The translations under genes were made by a program, and so were the position numbers. Under the pieces are notes generated by a model, which ran no database searches, was not told the DNA's origin, and saw only the letters and a list, made by a program, of their open reading frames with translations. From Veillonella parvula (GTDB lineage Bacteria; Bacillota; Negativicutes; Veillonellales; Veillonellaceae): a stretch of DNA of 64,000 nucleotides. Positions 37,809-46,140 of the stretch are shown in pieces; the first letter of the stretch is position 1, and the number at the start of each line of letters is the position of its first letter. The stretch covers positions 744,001 through 808,000 of the forward strand of contig NZ_CP138632.1 in NCBI RefSeq assembly GCF_036456085.1. The letters run 5' to 3'.

Positions 37809-37837
37809 ATTATAAACATGACATGGTGCTTTGTCAA
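37809..37837 (-). promoter_or_regulatory. Consensus promoter of the DUF177-rpmF operon
   Basis: On the minus strand: -35 TTGACA (37832-37837), 17-bp spacer, -10 TATAAT (37809-37814). Both boxes match the consensus perfectly. The expected start site leaves a leader of only about 15 nt before the ATG. Confidence 0.88.
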
Positions 37838-37838
37838 A

Positions 37839-37876
37839 TAAAAAAGACTATCTCAAGTGGACTCAAGATAGCCTTT
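37839..37876 (-). terminator. Terminator of the rubredoxin gene
   Basis: Minus-strand stem AGGCTATCT/AGATAGTCT (one G-U pair) followed by TTTTTT. The U-run abuts the -35 box of the next promoter, so two transcripts are separated within 40 bp. Confidence 0.82.
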
Positions 37877-37887
37877 TGGTAAGTCAA

Positions 37888-38022
37888 TTACATTTTTTCG
37901 AATTGGTCTTTACCAACACCGCAAATTGGGCAAACATAATCAGCTGGTTGATCTTCGAATTTTACGCCTTCAACAGCTTCGTCATAAACCCAACCACATA
38001 CTACGCATACATATTTTTCCAT
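37888..38022 (-). CDS. Rubredoxin, short form
   Basis: The 44-residue protein has two CxxC knuckles ([15 protein letters not shown] and [16 protein letters not shown]) that bind one iron. It is shorter than the usual ~52 residues because the loop between the knuckles lacks about eight residues. Rubredoxin passes electrons to oxygen- or peroxide-reducing enzymes in anaerobes. ATG follows GGAGGAAATACAC. It is monocistronic with its own promoter (38099-38127) and terminator. It is easily missed because of its size. Confidence 0.93.
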   Translation of the reverse strand: MEKYVCVVCGWVYDEAVEGVKFEDQPADYVCPICGVGKDQFEKM

Positions 38023-38098
38023 GTGTATTTCCTCCTTCACTTGAAAATTATTGTTTAATGTTTATCTTTAATTAATTCAGATACTCTATCTGTAATGT

Positions 38099-38127
38099 AG
38101 TATATCAAAGACATCGAAACTTTTCAA
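38099..38127 (-). promoter_or_regulatory. Rubredoxin promoter
   Basis: On the minus strand: -35 TTGAAA (38122-38127), 17-bp spacer, -10 TATACT (38099-38104). It lies about 77 bp before the rubredoxin ATG. Confidence 0.78.
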
Positions 38128-38525
38128 TACTCATTTTCTTATTTTCTCATTTTTTATAATATTTAATAATCATAGATACTATGCGGTTTTCTACTACTTA
38201 ACTCATTTGAAATATATTATCATTTAGTTTTTTTATCTTTAGACTACTACTGAATATTTTATTTTAATCTAATAATTGGAAATTAATTTTGAAAGCATAT
38301 TGTTTAAATAAATAACTATAATAACCTTATCTAAGGTGTACATAATTACTATATTATACTATTATATAGAGAAGAGATTATGTGACTACATATAATCTCC
38401 AAATAATATTACGCTTAATCTCTTTAGTATATAAGTATATACTGATGAATATTCTTGACTTTATTAATACTCTAATTTTCTATAAGAAAATAAAATCATT
38501 CTTATATAAAATTCTCGCATAAAGG
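38128..38525. other. AT-rich divergent intergenic region
   Basis: About 400 bp between the rubredoxin promoter and the fabK-like gene. It is extremely AT-rich; one low-GC stretch near 38341-38400 has weak self-complementarity. No gene or RNA was recognised. Confidence 0.4.
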
Positions 38526-38531
38526 TATAAT
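38526..38531 (+). promoter_or_regulatory. -10 box for the fabK-like/gamma-CA pair
   Basis: TATAAT 40 bp before the ATG at 38571; the region 17 bp upstream has only a weak -35 (TTATAT-like). Confidence 0.4.
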
Positions 38532-38570
38532 AAAGTTTCAGTAAATTTAATTGTTATCATAGGAGGCTTT

Positions 38571-39524
38571 ATGAGAACAGCGTTAACACAACTTTTACAA
38601 ATCGAATACCCTATCATCCAAGGTGCTATGGCTTGGGTATCTGAACACAAACTAGTTGCTGCCGTAGCTAATGCAGGTGCTACAGGTGTAATTGCTCTTG
38701 GTGGTCGTGATGCAGAATGGACGCGCAACGAGATTCGTGCCTGTAAAGACTTAACGGATAAGCCTTTCGGAGTCAATCTCATGTTAATGGCTCCCAATAA
38801 AGACGAATTAGTGGATATTATCATTGAAGAAAAGCCTGCATTTGTAACACTTGGAGCAGGCAATCCTGTACCATATATTAAACCATTGCAAGATGCAGGC
38901 ATTAAAGTTATCCCTGTTGTCCCATCTCTAAAACTTGCTAAACGCATTGAAGAAGCTGGTGCTGATGCAATTATTATTGAGGGTATGGAAGCTGGTGGAC
39001 ATATTGGTAGCCAAACAACCATGTCCTTGATGGAAAATATTTTACCTGAGATTTCCATTCCTGTTGTTGTAGCAGGCGCTATCGTAGATGGTCGTGGTAT
39101 TGCAGCAGCATTGTTGATGGGTGCTGAGGGTGTACAAATGGGTTCCCGTTTTTTGTTAGCTGAAGAATGCCAAGCCCACATAAATATGAAAGAAGCAATT
39201 ATCAAAGCCACAGATACAGACTCTGTTGTAACGGGTCTCCTCTCTGGTCACGGTGGAGTACGTAGCTTGAAAAACGAATTCACTACACGTTACTTAGCTG
39301 CCGAAACAGATGGTGTTACTACCCCTGAAGAACGCACCAAAATGTCCCAAGGCACTAACAAACGTGCTGCTATCGATGGTGATGTTGTAAATGGTGCTGT
39401 ACAAGTTGGACAAGGTTTAAACCGACTTACTACTATTGAACCTGCTCACACTATAGTACAAACAGTAATGAATGAAGCTATCATGTCTATTCGTAAAGCA
39501 CAACGTCTTATTGAAATCGTATAG
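38571..39524 (+). CDS. Second FabK-like FMN enoyl reductase / nitronate monooxygenase
   Basis: The 317-residue paralogue of FabK has YPIIQGAMAWVSEHKLVAAVA, TLGAGNPVPYIKPLQD, EGMEAGGHIGSQTTMS and GAIVDGRGIAAALLMGAEGVQMGSRF. It is as FabK-like as the operon copy, but sits alone with the gamma-carbonic-anhydrase gene and has no FapR-like box upstream that I could see. It lacks the Cys cluster of the 30222 gene. It may be a second enoyl-ACP reductase or act on another substrate. ATG follows AGGAGGCTTT. Confidence 0.85.
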   Translation: MRTALTQLLQIEYPIIQGAMAWVSEHKLVAAVANAGATGVIALGGRDAEWTRNEIRACKDLTDKPFGVNLMLMAPNKDELVDIIIEEKPAFVTLGAGNPVPYIKPLQDAGIKVIPVVPSLKLAKRIEEAGADAIIIEGMEAGGHIGSQTTMSLMENILPEISIPVVVAGAIVDGRGIAAALLMGAEGVQMGSRFLLAEECQAHINMKEAIIKATDTDSVVTGLLSGHGGVRSLKNEFTTRYLAAETDGVTTPEERTKMSQGTNKRAAIDGDVVNGAVQVGQGLNRLTTIEPAHTIVQTVMNEAIMSIRKAQRLIEIV

Positions 39525-39545
39525 TTAATAAATTAGGAGTTCCTT

Positions 39546-40094
39546 ATGTTACCATTTCACGGAAAATACCCCAAATTAGATCCCAAAAGTTGTGTTATGC
39601 CTGGTGCAGAACTTGCAGGTGATGTTGAACTAAAAGAATATGCTTCCATTTGGCAAAACTGTGCACTTCGCGGTGATGTAAATAAAATTGTAGTAGGTCG
39701 CTATTCTAATGTACAGGATAACTCTGTATTACACGTTGATGACGACAGGGCTTGCATTCTTGGAGATTATGTAACAATTGGCCATGGTGCAATAGTACAC
39801 GCTAGTACTATCGAAGATAATGTATTAGTTGGAATGGGCGCTATTGTATTAAGCGGTTGTCATATTGGCTCTGGCTCTATTATTGCTGCTGGTGCAGTCA
39901 TAAAGGAGAACACTGTAATCCCACCTAATTCTTTAGTTGTTGGAATCCCAGCTCGCATAGCTCGTACAGATGAAACGCAAATCGAACGTATTCACAATCA
40001 AGCACTAAAATATAAACACTTGTGGACTGTAGAATATGGCATGCTTCCTGATGCGGGTGGCGAGGAATACGATAAGAACGCAAAAATCGTATAA
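39546..40094 (+). CDS. Gamma-carbonic-anhydrase-family left-handed beta-helix protein
   Basis: The 182-residue hexapeptide-repeat protein (YrdA/PaaY type) has repeated [LIV]-G-x4 turns (about residues 10-130). Putative zinc ligands are the His in SVLHVDDD and the two His in IGHGAIVHAS. Members may be carbonic anhydrases or unknown metal enzymes; many lack measured activity. It begins 21 bp after the FabK-like gene and is followed by a terminator, so the two form an operon. Confidence 0.88.
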   Translation: MLPFHGKYPKLDPKSCVMPGAELAGDVELKEYASIWQNCALRGDVNKIVVGRYSNVQDNSVLHVDDDRACILGDYVTIGHGAIVHASTIEDNVLVGMGAIVLSGCHIGSGSIIAAGAVIKENTVIPPNSLVVGIPARIARTDETQIERIHNQALKYKHLWTVEYGMLPDAGGEEYDKNAKIV

Positions 40095-40109
40095 TTACAT
40101 ATACATTAA

Positions 40110-40148
40110 AAGCGGATAGTTGATTAATTCAACTATCCGCTTCTTTTC
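40110..40148 (+). terminator. Terminator after the gamma-CA gene
   Basis: Stem AAGCGGATAGTTGA/TCAACTATCCGCTT around a short AT loop, then TCTTTTC. Confidence 0.87.
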
Positions 40149-40186
40149 TATATATTATATTTACTTTTATTAACTATTATTTATTG

Positions 40187-41425
40187 CTACTTAGCGCTAT
40201 TTAATTTTGATTGAATGATTTGCTCTACCATAAGAGCTGTCCCCATTGTTAAAGCTATAGGAAACAACATCTCTACAGAGAAACGAGATAATTCAAGCAT
40301 AAATACACAAGATGTCATAGGCATTTTTTGTGCAAGGCCTAAGAATACTACGGCCCCTACAAAAGCAGACATTCCCAAAGATACTGGCGCTATAGCAATA
40401 GCCCATACGGTACCAAATACGATCCCCAAAGTACTACCTAACATCATAGATGGTGTAATACGACCACCATATGCACCAGCGGCCAAAGCAAGTAAAACAG
40501 CTACCCATTTGGATCCAAATAAACCCAATGCATATGTCCATGTGATATCGTTCGTAAAAGTCAACTCATTGCCTGCTTTACCATTTCCAAGAATTTCAGG
40601 AAAATACATAGCTAAAACACCAATTAGTGTAAATGCTACGATAGAAATGGGAATCATTACAGGACTACTACGATGAATGGCGGGTAGCTTACTTTGTGTA
40701 ATATTAAATAAAACAACACCAATTGCAATAATAGCGCCTAAAACGATAGAAAACTCTACATAATGACTCCCCAAACTGGGTTGTGCCATTGTATATTGTA
40801 TAACATCTCCTACACCAGCTTGTCGCGTCACAAATGTAGCCAAACCACAACATAAGAGGGCTGCACTCATAGCCCGTATATTCCAAGTAAGAAGCAAAGT
40901 TTCTAATGTAAAAATTGCCGCAGATAATGGTGAATTATAAACTGCAGCTAAACCAGCGCCTGCAGCACATGCAATTAATAATTGACGATCTTCTTGTTTT
41001 ATATCAAAATGTTTAACTAAAAAGGTAGTAATACCTGCGCTAGCCTCACGTGGTGCAACTTCTCGACCTAATGGAGAACCAATACCTACCGTAATTATTT
41101 GCAGTGTTGCATGTAAAACAGTAGTAATTGGATTCATATCCATTTTACCAGAAACTGCTGTTTTTATATCTACAACGCCTTTACCATATCTGTGAATCAA
41201 AACCCAACCTACGCCACCTATCACGCCACAGACGATTAAGGGTATTAATCGTTCTATCGGTGATACTCGGGCCACAGCTGCACCAAAACTCAGATGATCA
41301 GCAGAAGAGTAATTATATACGAAATGTTGGATTCCATGTAATAAATGCGTATAGGAAGCCCCTACTAGCCCCGCTATAAAGCCAACTATAATAATGAGTC
41401 CTATAAATCGTTTATCATATATCAT
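40187..41425 (-). CDS. ClC-family chloride channel/antiporter
   Basis: The 412-residue membrane protein has about ten hydrophobic helices and the ClC pattern LGREVAPREAS in place of the usual GREGP motif; the gating Glu is kept, but the Gly-Pro pair that follows is changed. A GSGIP-like motif is not evident. ClC proteins move chloride (or fluoride) across the inner membrane, often exchanged for protons. It ends a short distance from the terminator of the gamma-CA gene and starts 2 bp after the nrdG stop, so it may be co-transcribed with nrdG. Ion identity is unknown. Confidence 0.85.
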   Translation of the reverse strand: MIYDKRFIGLIIIVGFIAGLVGASYTHLLHGIQHFVYNYSSADHLSFGAAVARVSPIERLIPLIVCGVIGGVGWVLIHRYGKGVVDIKTAVSGKMDMNPITTVLHATLQIITVGIGSPLGREVAPREASAGITTFLVKHFDIKQEDRQLLIACAAGAGLAAVYNSPLSAAIFTLETLLLTWNIRAMSAALLCCGLATFVTRQAGVGDVIQYTMAQPSLGSHYVEFSIVLGAIIAIGVVLFNITQSKLPAIHRSSPVMIPISIVAFTLIGVLAMYFPEILGNGKAGNELTFTNDITWTYALGLFGSKWVAVLLALAAGAYGGRITPSMMLGSTLGIVFGTVWAIAIAPVSLGMSAFVGAVVFLGLAQKMPMTSCVFMLELSRFSVEMLFPIALTMGTALMVEQIIQSKLNSAK

Positions 41426-41427
41426 AT

Positions 41428-41925
41428 TTACTCCATCGCTAATACAATTTCCCCAGCCGCTAATGTCTTTTTAACATCAATGATACGCTGATTTGAGGAA
41501 CCTCTGAAGCGCAAAGCAGGGTCCTTAAGTTCATCTACAAAGCGGCCATCTACGAGAATGTCGATTTCTTGTAATAAAGCACTTCGCAACTCATCTTCTA
41601 AGATATCATCTATTTCATAGCCGGAATAAGCCCAAATCTTCTTTTCTGGCGCCGCTGCTCGAACAGCTCTCACCACCGGTAATAAGCCTTGTACATTTTG
41701 AAATGGCTCCCCACCTAATAATGTTAAACCTGAACATGTAGGATTCTTCACATAGGAAACCACTAAATCTGTCTCAGCTTGCGTCCATACCTTACCAGCA
41801 TTAAAATCTTGGTATTCTTCGTTAAAACAATTATAACAACAATGTGTACAACCTGTTACAAATATAGATGTACGAATCCCTTCTCCATTGGCAATATCGT
41901 ATTGTCTTATTTGCCCATATCTCAT
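41428..41925 (-). CDS. nrdG: Anaerobic ribonucleotide reductase activating protein
   Basis: The 165-residue radical SAM activase has the cluster motif CTHCCYNC (CxxxCxxC) near residue 23 and LTLLGGEPFQN. It installs the glycyl radical on NrdD. ATG 41923-41925 is the best start: GGAGG lies 5 nt upstream; the frame could also begin nine codons earlier. It is separated from nrdD by a terminator, so it has its own promoter. An NrdR-like box lies upstream. Confidence 0.94.
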   Translation of the reverse strand: MRYGQIRQYDIANGEGIRTSIFVTGCTHCCYNCFNEEYQDFNAGKVWTQAETDLVVSYVKNPTCSGLTLLGGEPFQNVQGLLPVVRAVRAAAPEKKIWAYSGYEIDDILEDELRSALLQEIDILVDGRFVDELKDPALRFRGSSNQRIIDVKKTLAAGEIVLAME

Positions 41926-41961
41926 CATAACCTCCATAGTAGTGCCTATCAACTTTGATCA

Positions 41962-41977
41962 ACACTATATAGATATA
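41962..41977 (-). promoter_or_regulatory. Possible NrdR box before nrdG
   Basis: TATATCTATATAGTGT on the minus strand matches the right half of the NrdR consensus (acaCwAtATaTwGtgt) fully and the left half poorly, about 11 of 16. Confidence 0.35.
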
Positions 41978-41998
41978 TTTCAATTTCTCATATATACA

Positions 41999-42029
41999 GT
42001 AAAAGCTGTGCCTTAGGCACAGCTTTTAC
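41999..42029 (-). terminator. Terminator after nrdD
   Basis: Perfect 14-bp stem GTAAAAGCTGTGCC/GGCACAGCTTTTAC with a 3-nt loop; T-rich on both strands. It lies about 150 bp after the nrdD stop and before nrdG. The 42030-42182 stretch between holds nothing recognisable. Confidence 0.82.
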
Positions 42030-42182
42030 CACTTAAAATTATCGTATTTAGAACTCTAAAATCGTATCTATTAACATACCCACATCATTAGATGTCTATG
42101 ATAATTATATTAATCTATATAACAGTTTATCTTAATATGCTTAATATACAGGATAATTATTAAAACTATATCTCTAATAATC

Positions 42183-44333
42183 TTAAATGTGCATTACACG
42201 ATCTTTAATTTCCTTTGTGCGCCCTTCATTCCAGAAGTTTTCACCAAGGTATCCACAAGTACGACGGATAACAGTTAATTTATCGCGATTTGTATTGTGG
42301 CAACGAGGGCATTCCCACTCGTTATGTTCATTTACCTTAATTTCTCCATCAAAGCCACATTCGTGACAATAGTCAGACTTGGTATTAAATTCAGCATAAG
42401 AAATATGATCATAAATATATTGAATCATAGTCAAAACAGCTGGAATATTATTAGTCATATTAGGAATTTCTGCATAGGAAATACAGCCACCTGTAGATTT
42501 CTTTTGGAACTCAGATTCAAAGGAGAACTTGTCAAATACATTAATCTCTTCTCGTACGCTTACATGATAACTATTAGTATAATAACCCTTATCCGTAATG
42601 TCCTCAATAATACCAAAACGAGCGCGATCCAAAGAAGAGAATCGATGGGTTAAACTTTCAGCAGGTGTACCATATAATGCAAAGCCCATGTTATGTTTAA
42701 CTCGCCATTCATCAACAGCTGCATTTAAGCGATCCATAATCTTCATCGCAAAAACGCGACCTTTCTCGCCTGTATTCGATTCACCGGTAATTAAACGAGT
42801 TGCTTCATAAATACCAATATATCCCAAGGAAATAGTCGCATAACCGCCAGTCAAGAATTTGGCAATTTTCTCGCCTTTTTTAAGTCTTGCAATAGCACCG
42901 TGTTGCCAATGGATTGGTGACACATCACTCACTACGTCCTTAAGTAATTCATAACGAAGCATTAGTGCTTTTTCTGCCAACTCAAGTCGTTTATCTAAAA
43001 TTTCAAAATATCGTTCTTCACTACCGCGGGCTAGAATGCCAATTTGAGGTAAGTTTAAACTTACTACACCAATGTTAAAACGTCCATCAAACTTGTATTC
43101 ACCATTTTCATCCTTCCAAGGAGATAAGAAGGATCGACAGCCCATAGGACTAAAGACATTACCTGAGTAGTTTTCCTTCATTTTTTTTGCAGAAATATAG
43201 TCAGGGTACATGCGCTTAGCCGTACATTGTGCTGCCAATTCAGTTAAGTAATAGTATGGACTATCTGGTGTTACATTATGCTCATCAAGAACATAAATCA
43301 ACTTAGGAAAGGCTGGTGTAATATATACATCGGCTTCGTTTTTTACACCTTTAATACGTTGGCGCAAAATTTCTTCTGTAATAAGAGCCGCTTCCTTCGC
43401 GTATTCATAGTCTGGTTGGAAATACATAAATAATGTAACAAATGGAGATTGACCATTTGTGGTCATCAATGTATTGATTTGGTATTGAATAGTTTGGATA
43501 CCATCTTTAACCTCTTTACGCGTACGTTTCCACGCTATTTCACGAGCCTTTTCCATATTAGGCTCCATGCCGTAAATCTCAACTTGCTCTTCAATAACAT
43601 TATTGAGGATTTTTTCATAAGATTTACGTACAAATGGTGCCAAAATACGGTCAATACCATTAATACTTTGACCACCATATTGACCAGATGCTACTTGTGC
43701 AATGATTTGTGTTGTTACAGTACAAGCAACTTGGAAAGACTTAGGTGTATCGATTTTCTTACCATTGATTACTGTGCCATTTGTAAGCATGTCTTCCAAA
43801 TTAATCAAGCAACAGTTAAACATAGGTTGAATAATATAATCCATATCATGGAAGTGGATAGCTCCACTATCATGGGCTTCCAAAATATCGGTAGGAATCA
43901 ATTTACGACGAGCAATATCCTTAGATACTTCACCAGCAATTAAATCCCGTTGGGTAGATACAATAGCAGCATCCTTATTAGAATTTTCATCAAGAACACT
44001 GATATTACTACGATCTAATAAACCAATTACATCATCATCAGTTGTATTTTGACGGCGTTTAAAAGCTTGAACAGCTTTGTAACCTTCATAGGCACGTGCC
44101 GTTGCAGGATTATGATACTCAATCAACTTATAATACACTTGATCTTCAATAGCATAAATTGTCATGTCTTTTTGAAGCTTAGTAGCATATTCCTCAATTT
44201 CATTTGCAATACGCTGTGCCAAGCCCTCTTCGTACAACCCAGTACTACTATGTTCAGCTTTTTCAATAGCCAAAGCAATCTTGTTTTTGTCGAATGGTAC
44301 CTTCGTGCCATCACGCTTAATGACCTGCAACAT
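42183..44333 (-). CDS. nrdD: Anaerobic ribonucleoside-triphosphate reductase
   Basis: The 716-residue class III reductase has an N-terminal ATP-cone (IKRDGTKVPFDKNKIA, residues 4-90), a core ten-stranded barrel, a zinc site CHEC...CPRC near residue 665 and the glycyl-radical motif RRTCGYLGENFW near the C terminus. It makes dNTPs without oxygen, using formate as reductant. ATG follows GGGGAGGTTGCCAAT. Transcription likely starts at the promoter at 44473-44501. It is consistent with an anaerobic host. Confidence 0.96.
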   Translation of the reverse strand: MLQVIKRDGTKVPFDKNKIALAIEKAEHSSTGLYEEGLAQRIANEIEEYATKLQKDMTIYAIEDQVYYKLIEYHNPATARAYEGYKAVQAFKRRQNTTDDDVIGLLDRSNISVLDENSNKDAAIVSTQRDLIAGEVSKDIARRKLIPTDILEAHDSGAIHFHDMDYIIQPMFNCCLINLEDMLTNGTVINGKKIDTPKSFQVACTVTTQIIAQVASGQYGGQSINGIDRILAPFVRKSYEKILNNVIEEQVEIYGMEPNMEKAREIAWKRTRKEVKDGIQTIQYQINTLMTTNGQSPFVTLFMYFQPDYEYAKEAALITEEILRQRIKGVKNEADVYITPAFPKLIYVLDEHNVTPDSPYYYLTELAAQCTAKRMYPDYISAKKMKENYSGNVFSPMGCRSFLSPWKDENGEYKFDGRFNIGVVSLNLPQIGILARGSEERYFEILDKRLELAEKALMLRYELLKDVVSDVSPIHWQHGAIARLKKGEKIAKFLTGGYATISLGYIGIYEATRLITGESNTGEKGRVFAMKIMDRLNAAVDEWRVKHNMGFALYGTPAESLTHRFSSLDRARFGIIEDITDKGYYTNSYHVSVREEINVFDKFSFESEFQKKSTGGCISYAEIPNMTNNIPAVLTMIQYIYDHISYAEFNTKSDYCHECGFDGEIKVNEHNEWECPRCHNTNRDKLTVIRRTCGYLGENFWNEGRTKEIKDRVMHI

Positions 44334-44472
44334 ATTGGCAACCTCCCCATCTTATTACTGCCAAAATATATGTTAAGAAGTATAAAAAGTATGTCTAATC
44401 ACACTTTTTATAAATTTATATGTAAAAATGTAAAGAATTATTAGAAAACCCCTCTATTTTTACTGCCCTCTC

Positions 44473-44501
44473 AGTATACTATATATGGTGGTTGTTTTCA
44501 A
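44473..44501 (-). promoter_or_regulatory. nrdD promoter overlapped by an NrdR-like box
   Basis: On the minus strand: -35 TTGAAA (44496-44501), 17-bp spacer, -10 TATACT (44473-44478). The spacer and -10 contain CACCATATATAGTATA, which matches the NrdR core (CwATATATwG) at 9 of 10 positions. Repression by NrdR at this spot would block RNA polymerase. Confidence 0.65.
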
Positions 44502-44525
44502 CCCTAAATACAATATAAAGTAAAA

Positions 44526-44573
44526 ATAGGTTCCTCTATCTATGCCAATATGACATGGATAAAAGAACCTATA
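44526..44573 (-). terminator. Terminator after the cpsB-like gene
   Basis: Outer stem ATAGGTTC/GAACCTAT with an imperfect inner stem; on the minus strand it is followed by TTTTTACTTT. It lies 4 bp after the stop at 44578. Confidence 0.7.
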
Positions 44574-44577
44574 TAAA

Positions 44578-45381
44578 TTATAATGCAAAGCCAAATAGAC
44601 GAGTTAAGAAATTACCCTTTTTCCCCACCCAACTAGATGGGACAGAAGGATAAAATGTGCGATTAGCTAAGAGGTCGCGTTCATTAAGATGGATATTTGG
44701 CAACAAATCTTTTTTATACGTATTGTCTAATTCAGAAATTGCTTCCACATAACCTTGGTACGCCTCAACATCACAGCCATCGCTGTAACCAGTACCAAAG
44801 AAATGAATTAAACCATTTCGATATAATTCAATGGCCCTATCATAGTTAGCGTTACCATGATCAAAAGATGCCATATTACATTGAATCAAAATACCTCTAT
44901 CAACCCATGCTAGTAATTGTTCAGGTTTAGTAAATAATTGTCCATAAGTTTCTACTTCACTAATAATAGGTACAAGCCCCATATCTAGTAGACTTAATAA
45001 CCACGCATTAATATGATGCACTTTGCTATTTTGTGGAAGAGCAACTAATATAAAATGGCTATCTCCCAACGTATATTGATTGCGATGAGAAGCTATATAT
45101 GCAACCATTTCATCACAAAGCATTACGCGAGCTCCACTGTGAATAGTTATATCTACTTGTTGCTCCTTAACCATAACTTTTACTTCATTAACTAAAGAGT
45201 TCATAGCATTCCATGTGTTCAGATCCATAGATACTGTTACATCAGGCGTACTAAAAATATCTGTAATACCTTGTTCAGACAAGGACTTAATCATTTTTAC
45301 TGATTCTGCCATTGTTTGAGGCCCTTGTGGACCTAACACAGCTGGCAAAATGCAACCATGTAAATCAACCACGCGACTCAT
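44578..45381 (-). CDS. CpsB/YwqE-like PHP-domain protein with lost metal ligands
   Basis: The 267-residue protein follows the layout of CpsB-type tyrosine phosphatases: an opening DLHGCILPAV, ITDIFSTPDV near 40, PIISEVETY near 138-146, QCNMAS near 167 and a GYSDGCD loop near 198. Each usual motif is altered: the second His of HxH becomes Cys, TPH becomes TPD, AHPER becomes SEVET and SDAH becomes SDGC. Four metal-binding sites are thus missing, so phosphatase activity is unlikely. Family CpsB proteins dephosphorylate CpsD; here it may be structural. It lies beside the capsule cluster, with a terminator-like hairpin between. Confidence 0.75.
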   Translation of the reverse strand: MSRVVDLHGCILPAVLGPQGPQTMAESVKMIKSLSEQGITDIFSTPDVTVSMDLNTWNAMNSLVNEVKVMVKEQQVDITIHSGARVMLCDEMVAYIASHRNQYTLGDSHFILVALPQNSKVHHINAWLLSLLDMGLVPIISEVETYGQLFTKPEQLLAWVDRGILIQCNMASFDHGNANYDRAIELYRNGLIHFFGTGYSDGCDVEAYQGYVEAISELDNTYKKDLLPNIHLNERDLLANRTFYPSVPSSWVGKKGNFLTRLFGFAL

Positions 45382-45585
45382 AATCTTTCCCTTCTACTTT
45401 CGATTTTCTTTTCAAAACCGACCTCTTTTATAAAGTTCATGTTCTTCTCATTTAAGTTTATAATTCATTTTATATTCACGATTATAACAAGGGACCAGTC
45501 GCTTGTATAGTGGTTTTTCTATAAAAATAAATAAATTATTATATGTTCATTTAATACATTTTTTATATATTCATTTATTCTTCAT

Positions 45586-45626
45586 AAAATATGACCCATA
45601 ATCTCTACAATTATGAGTCATATTTT
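45586..45626. terminator. AT-rich hairpin between VanZ and the CpsB-like gene
   Basis: AAAATATGAC/GTCATATTTT with an inner CATAAT/ATTATG stem. It is symmetrical and T-flanked on both sides, so could end the capsule transcript after vanZ. The surrounding 45382-45669 gap is otherwise featureless and AT-rich. Confidence 0.55.
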
Positions 45627-45669
45627 ACACATTATTATATTAATAATTATTTAATTTTTAAATGTACTT

Positions 45670-46104
45670 TTATCTTTTATCATGACTAATATAATAAGTT
45701 AATTTCACTACCGATATACCGATGATTATACCAACTGTATCAATCAGTACATCAGACAGTTGAGAGCTGCGTCCTAGAGAAAATAATTGTATAAATTCAT
45801 CTAGACTAGCTATTACTATACCCACTCCTATTGTTTTTACTACTGTGCCATATTCAATATAGCGGCGTAGAACTACATATAAAACACCACCAAGGATTGT
45901 GAACTCTGTAAGGTGGGCTAATTTTCGAATAATCCTATTTAAGGCCCATATATTTCCGTAAAAGCCTAATTTATTAGCTATAGGGGCAATCCACTTTGCA
46001 AAAATAAGACTAAACCCATCAGAGGTTCCTCCATTTTGCAAGGAATTATCCCATATAAAAAACACAATTAGACATAACACAATATATAGTATCCAACGTT
46101 TCAT
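45670..46104 (-). CDS. VanZ-family membrane protein
   Basis: The 144-residue protein has about four hydrophobic helices and the VanZ pattern: an N-terminal helix, RKLAHLTEFTILG, then DEFIQLFSLGRSSQLSDVLIDTVG. VanZ relatives affect glycopeptide tolerance or surface polymers; the molecular function is not known. It is the last gene of the capsule cluster, 36 bp after ugd, before a terminator-like hairpin. Confidence 0.85.
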   Translation of the reverse strand: MKRWILYIVLCLIVFFIWDNSLQNGGTSDGFSLIFAKWIAPIANKLGFYGNIWALNRIIRKLAHLTEFTILGGVLYVVLRRYIEYGTVVKTIGVGIVIASLDEFIQLFSLGRSSQLSDVLIDTVGIIIGISVVKLTYYISHDKR

Positions 46105-46140
46105 ACTACTCTCCTAAACGCCACAATACATATAGCTGTA

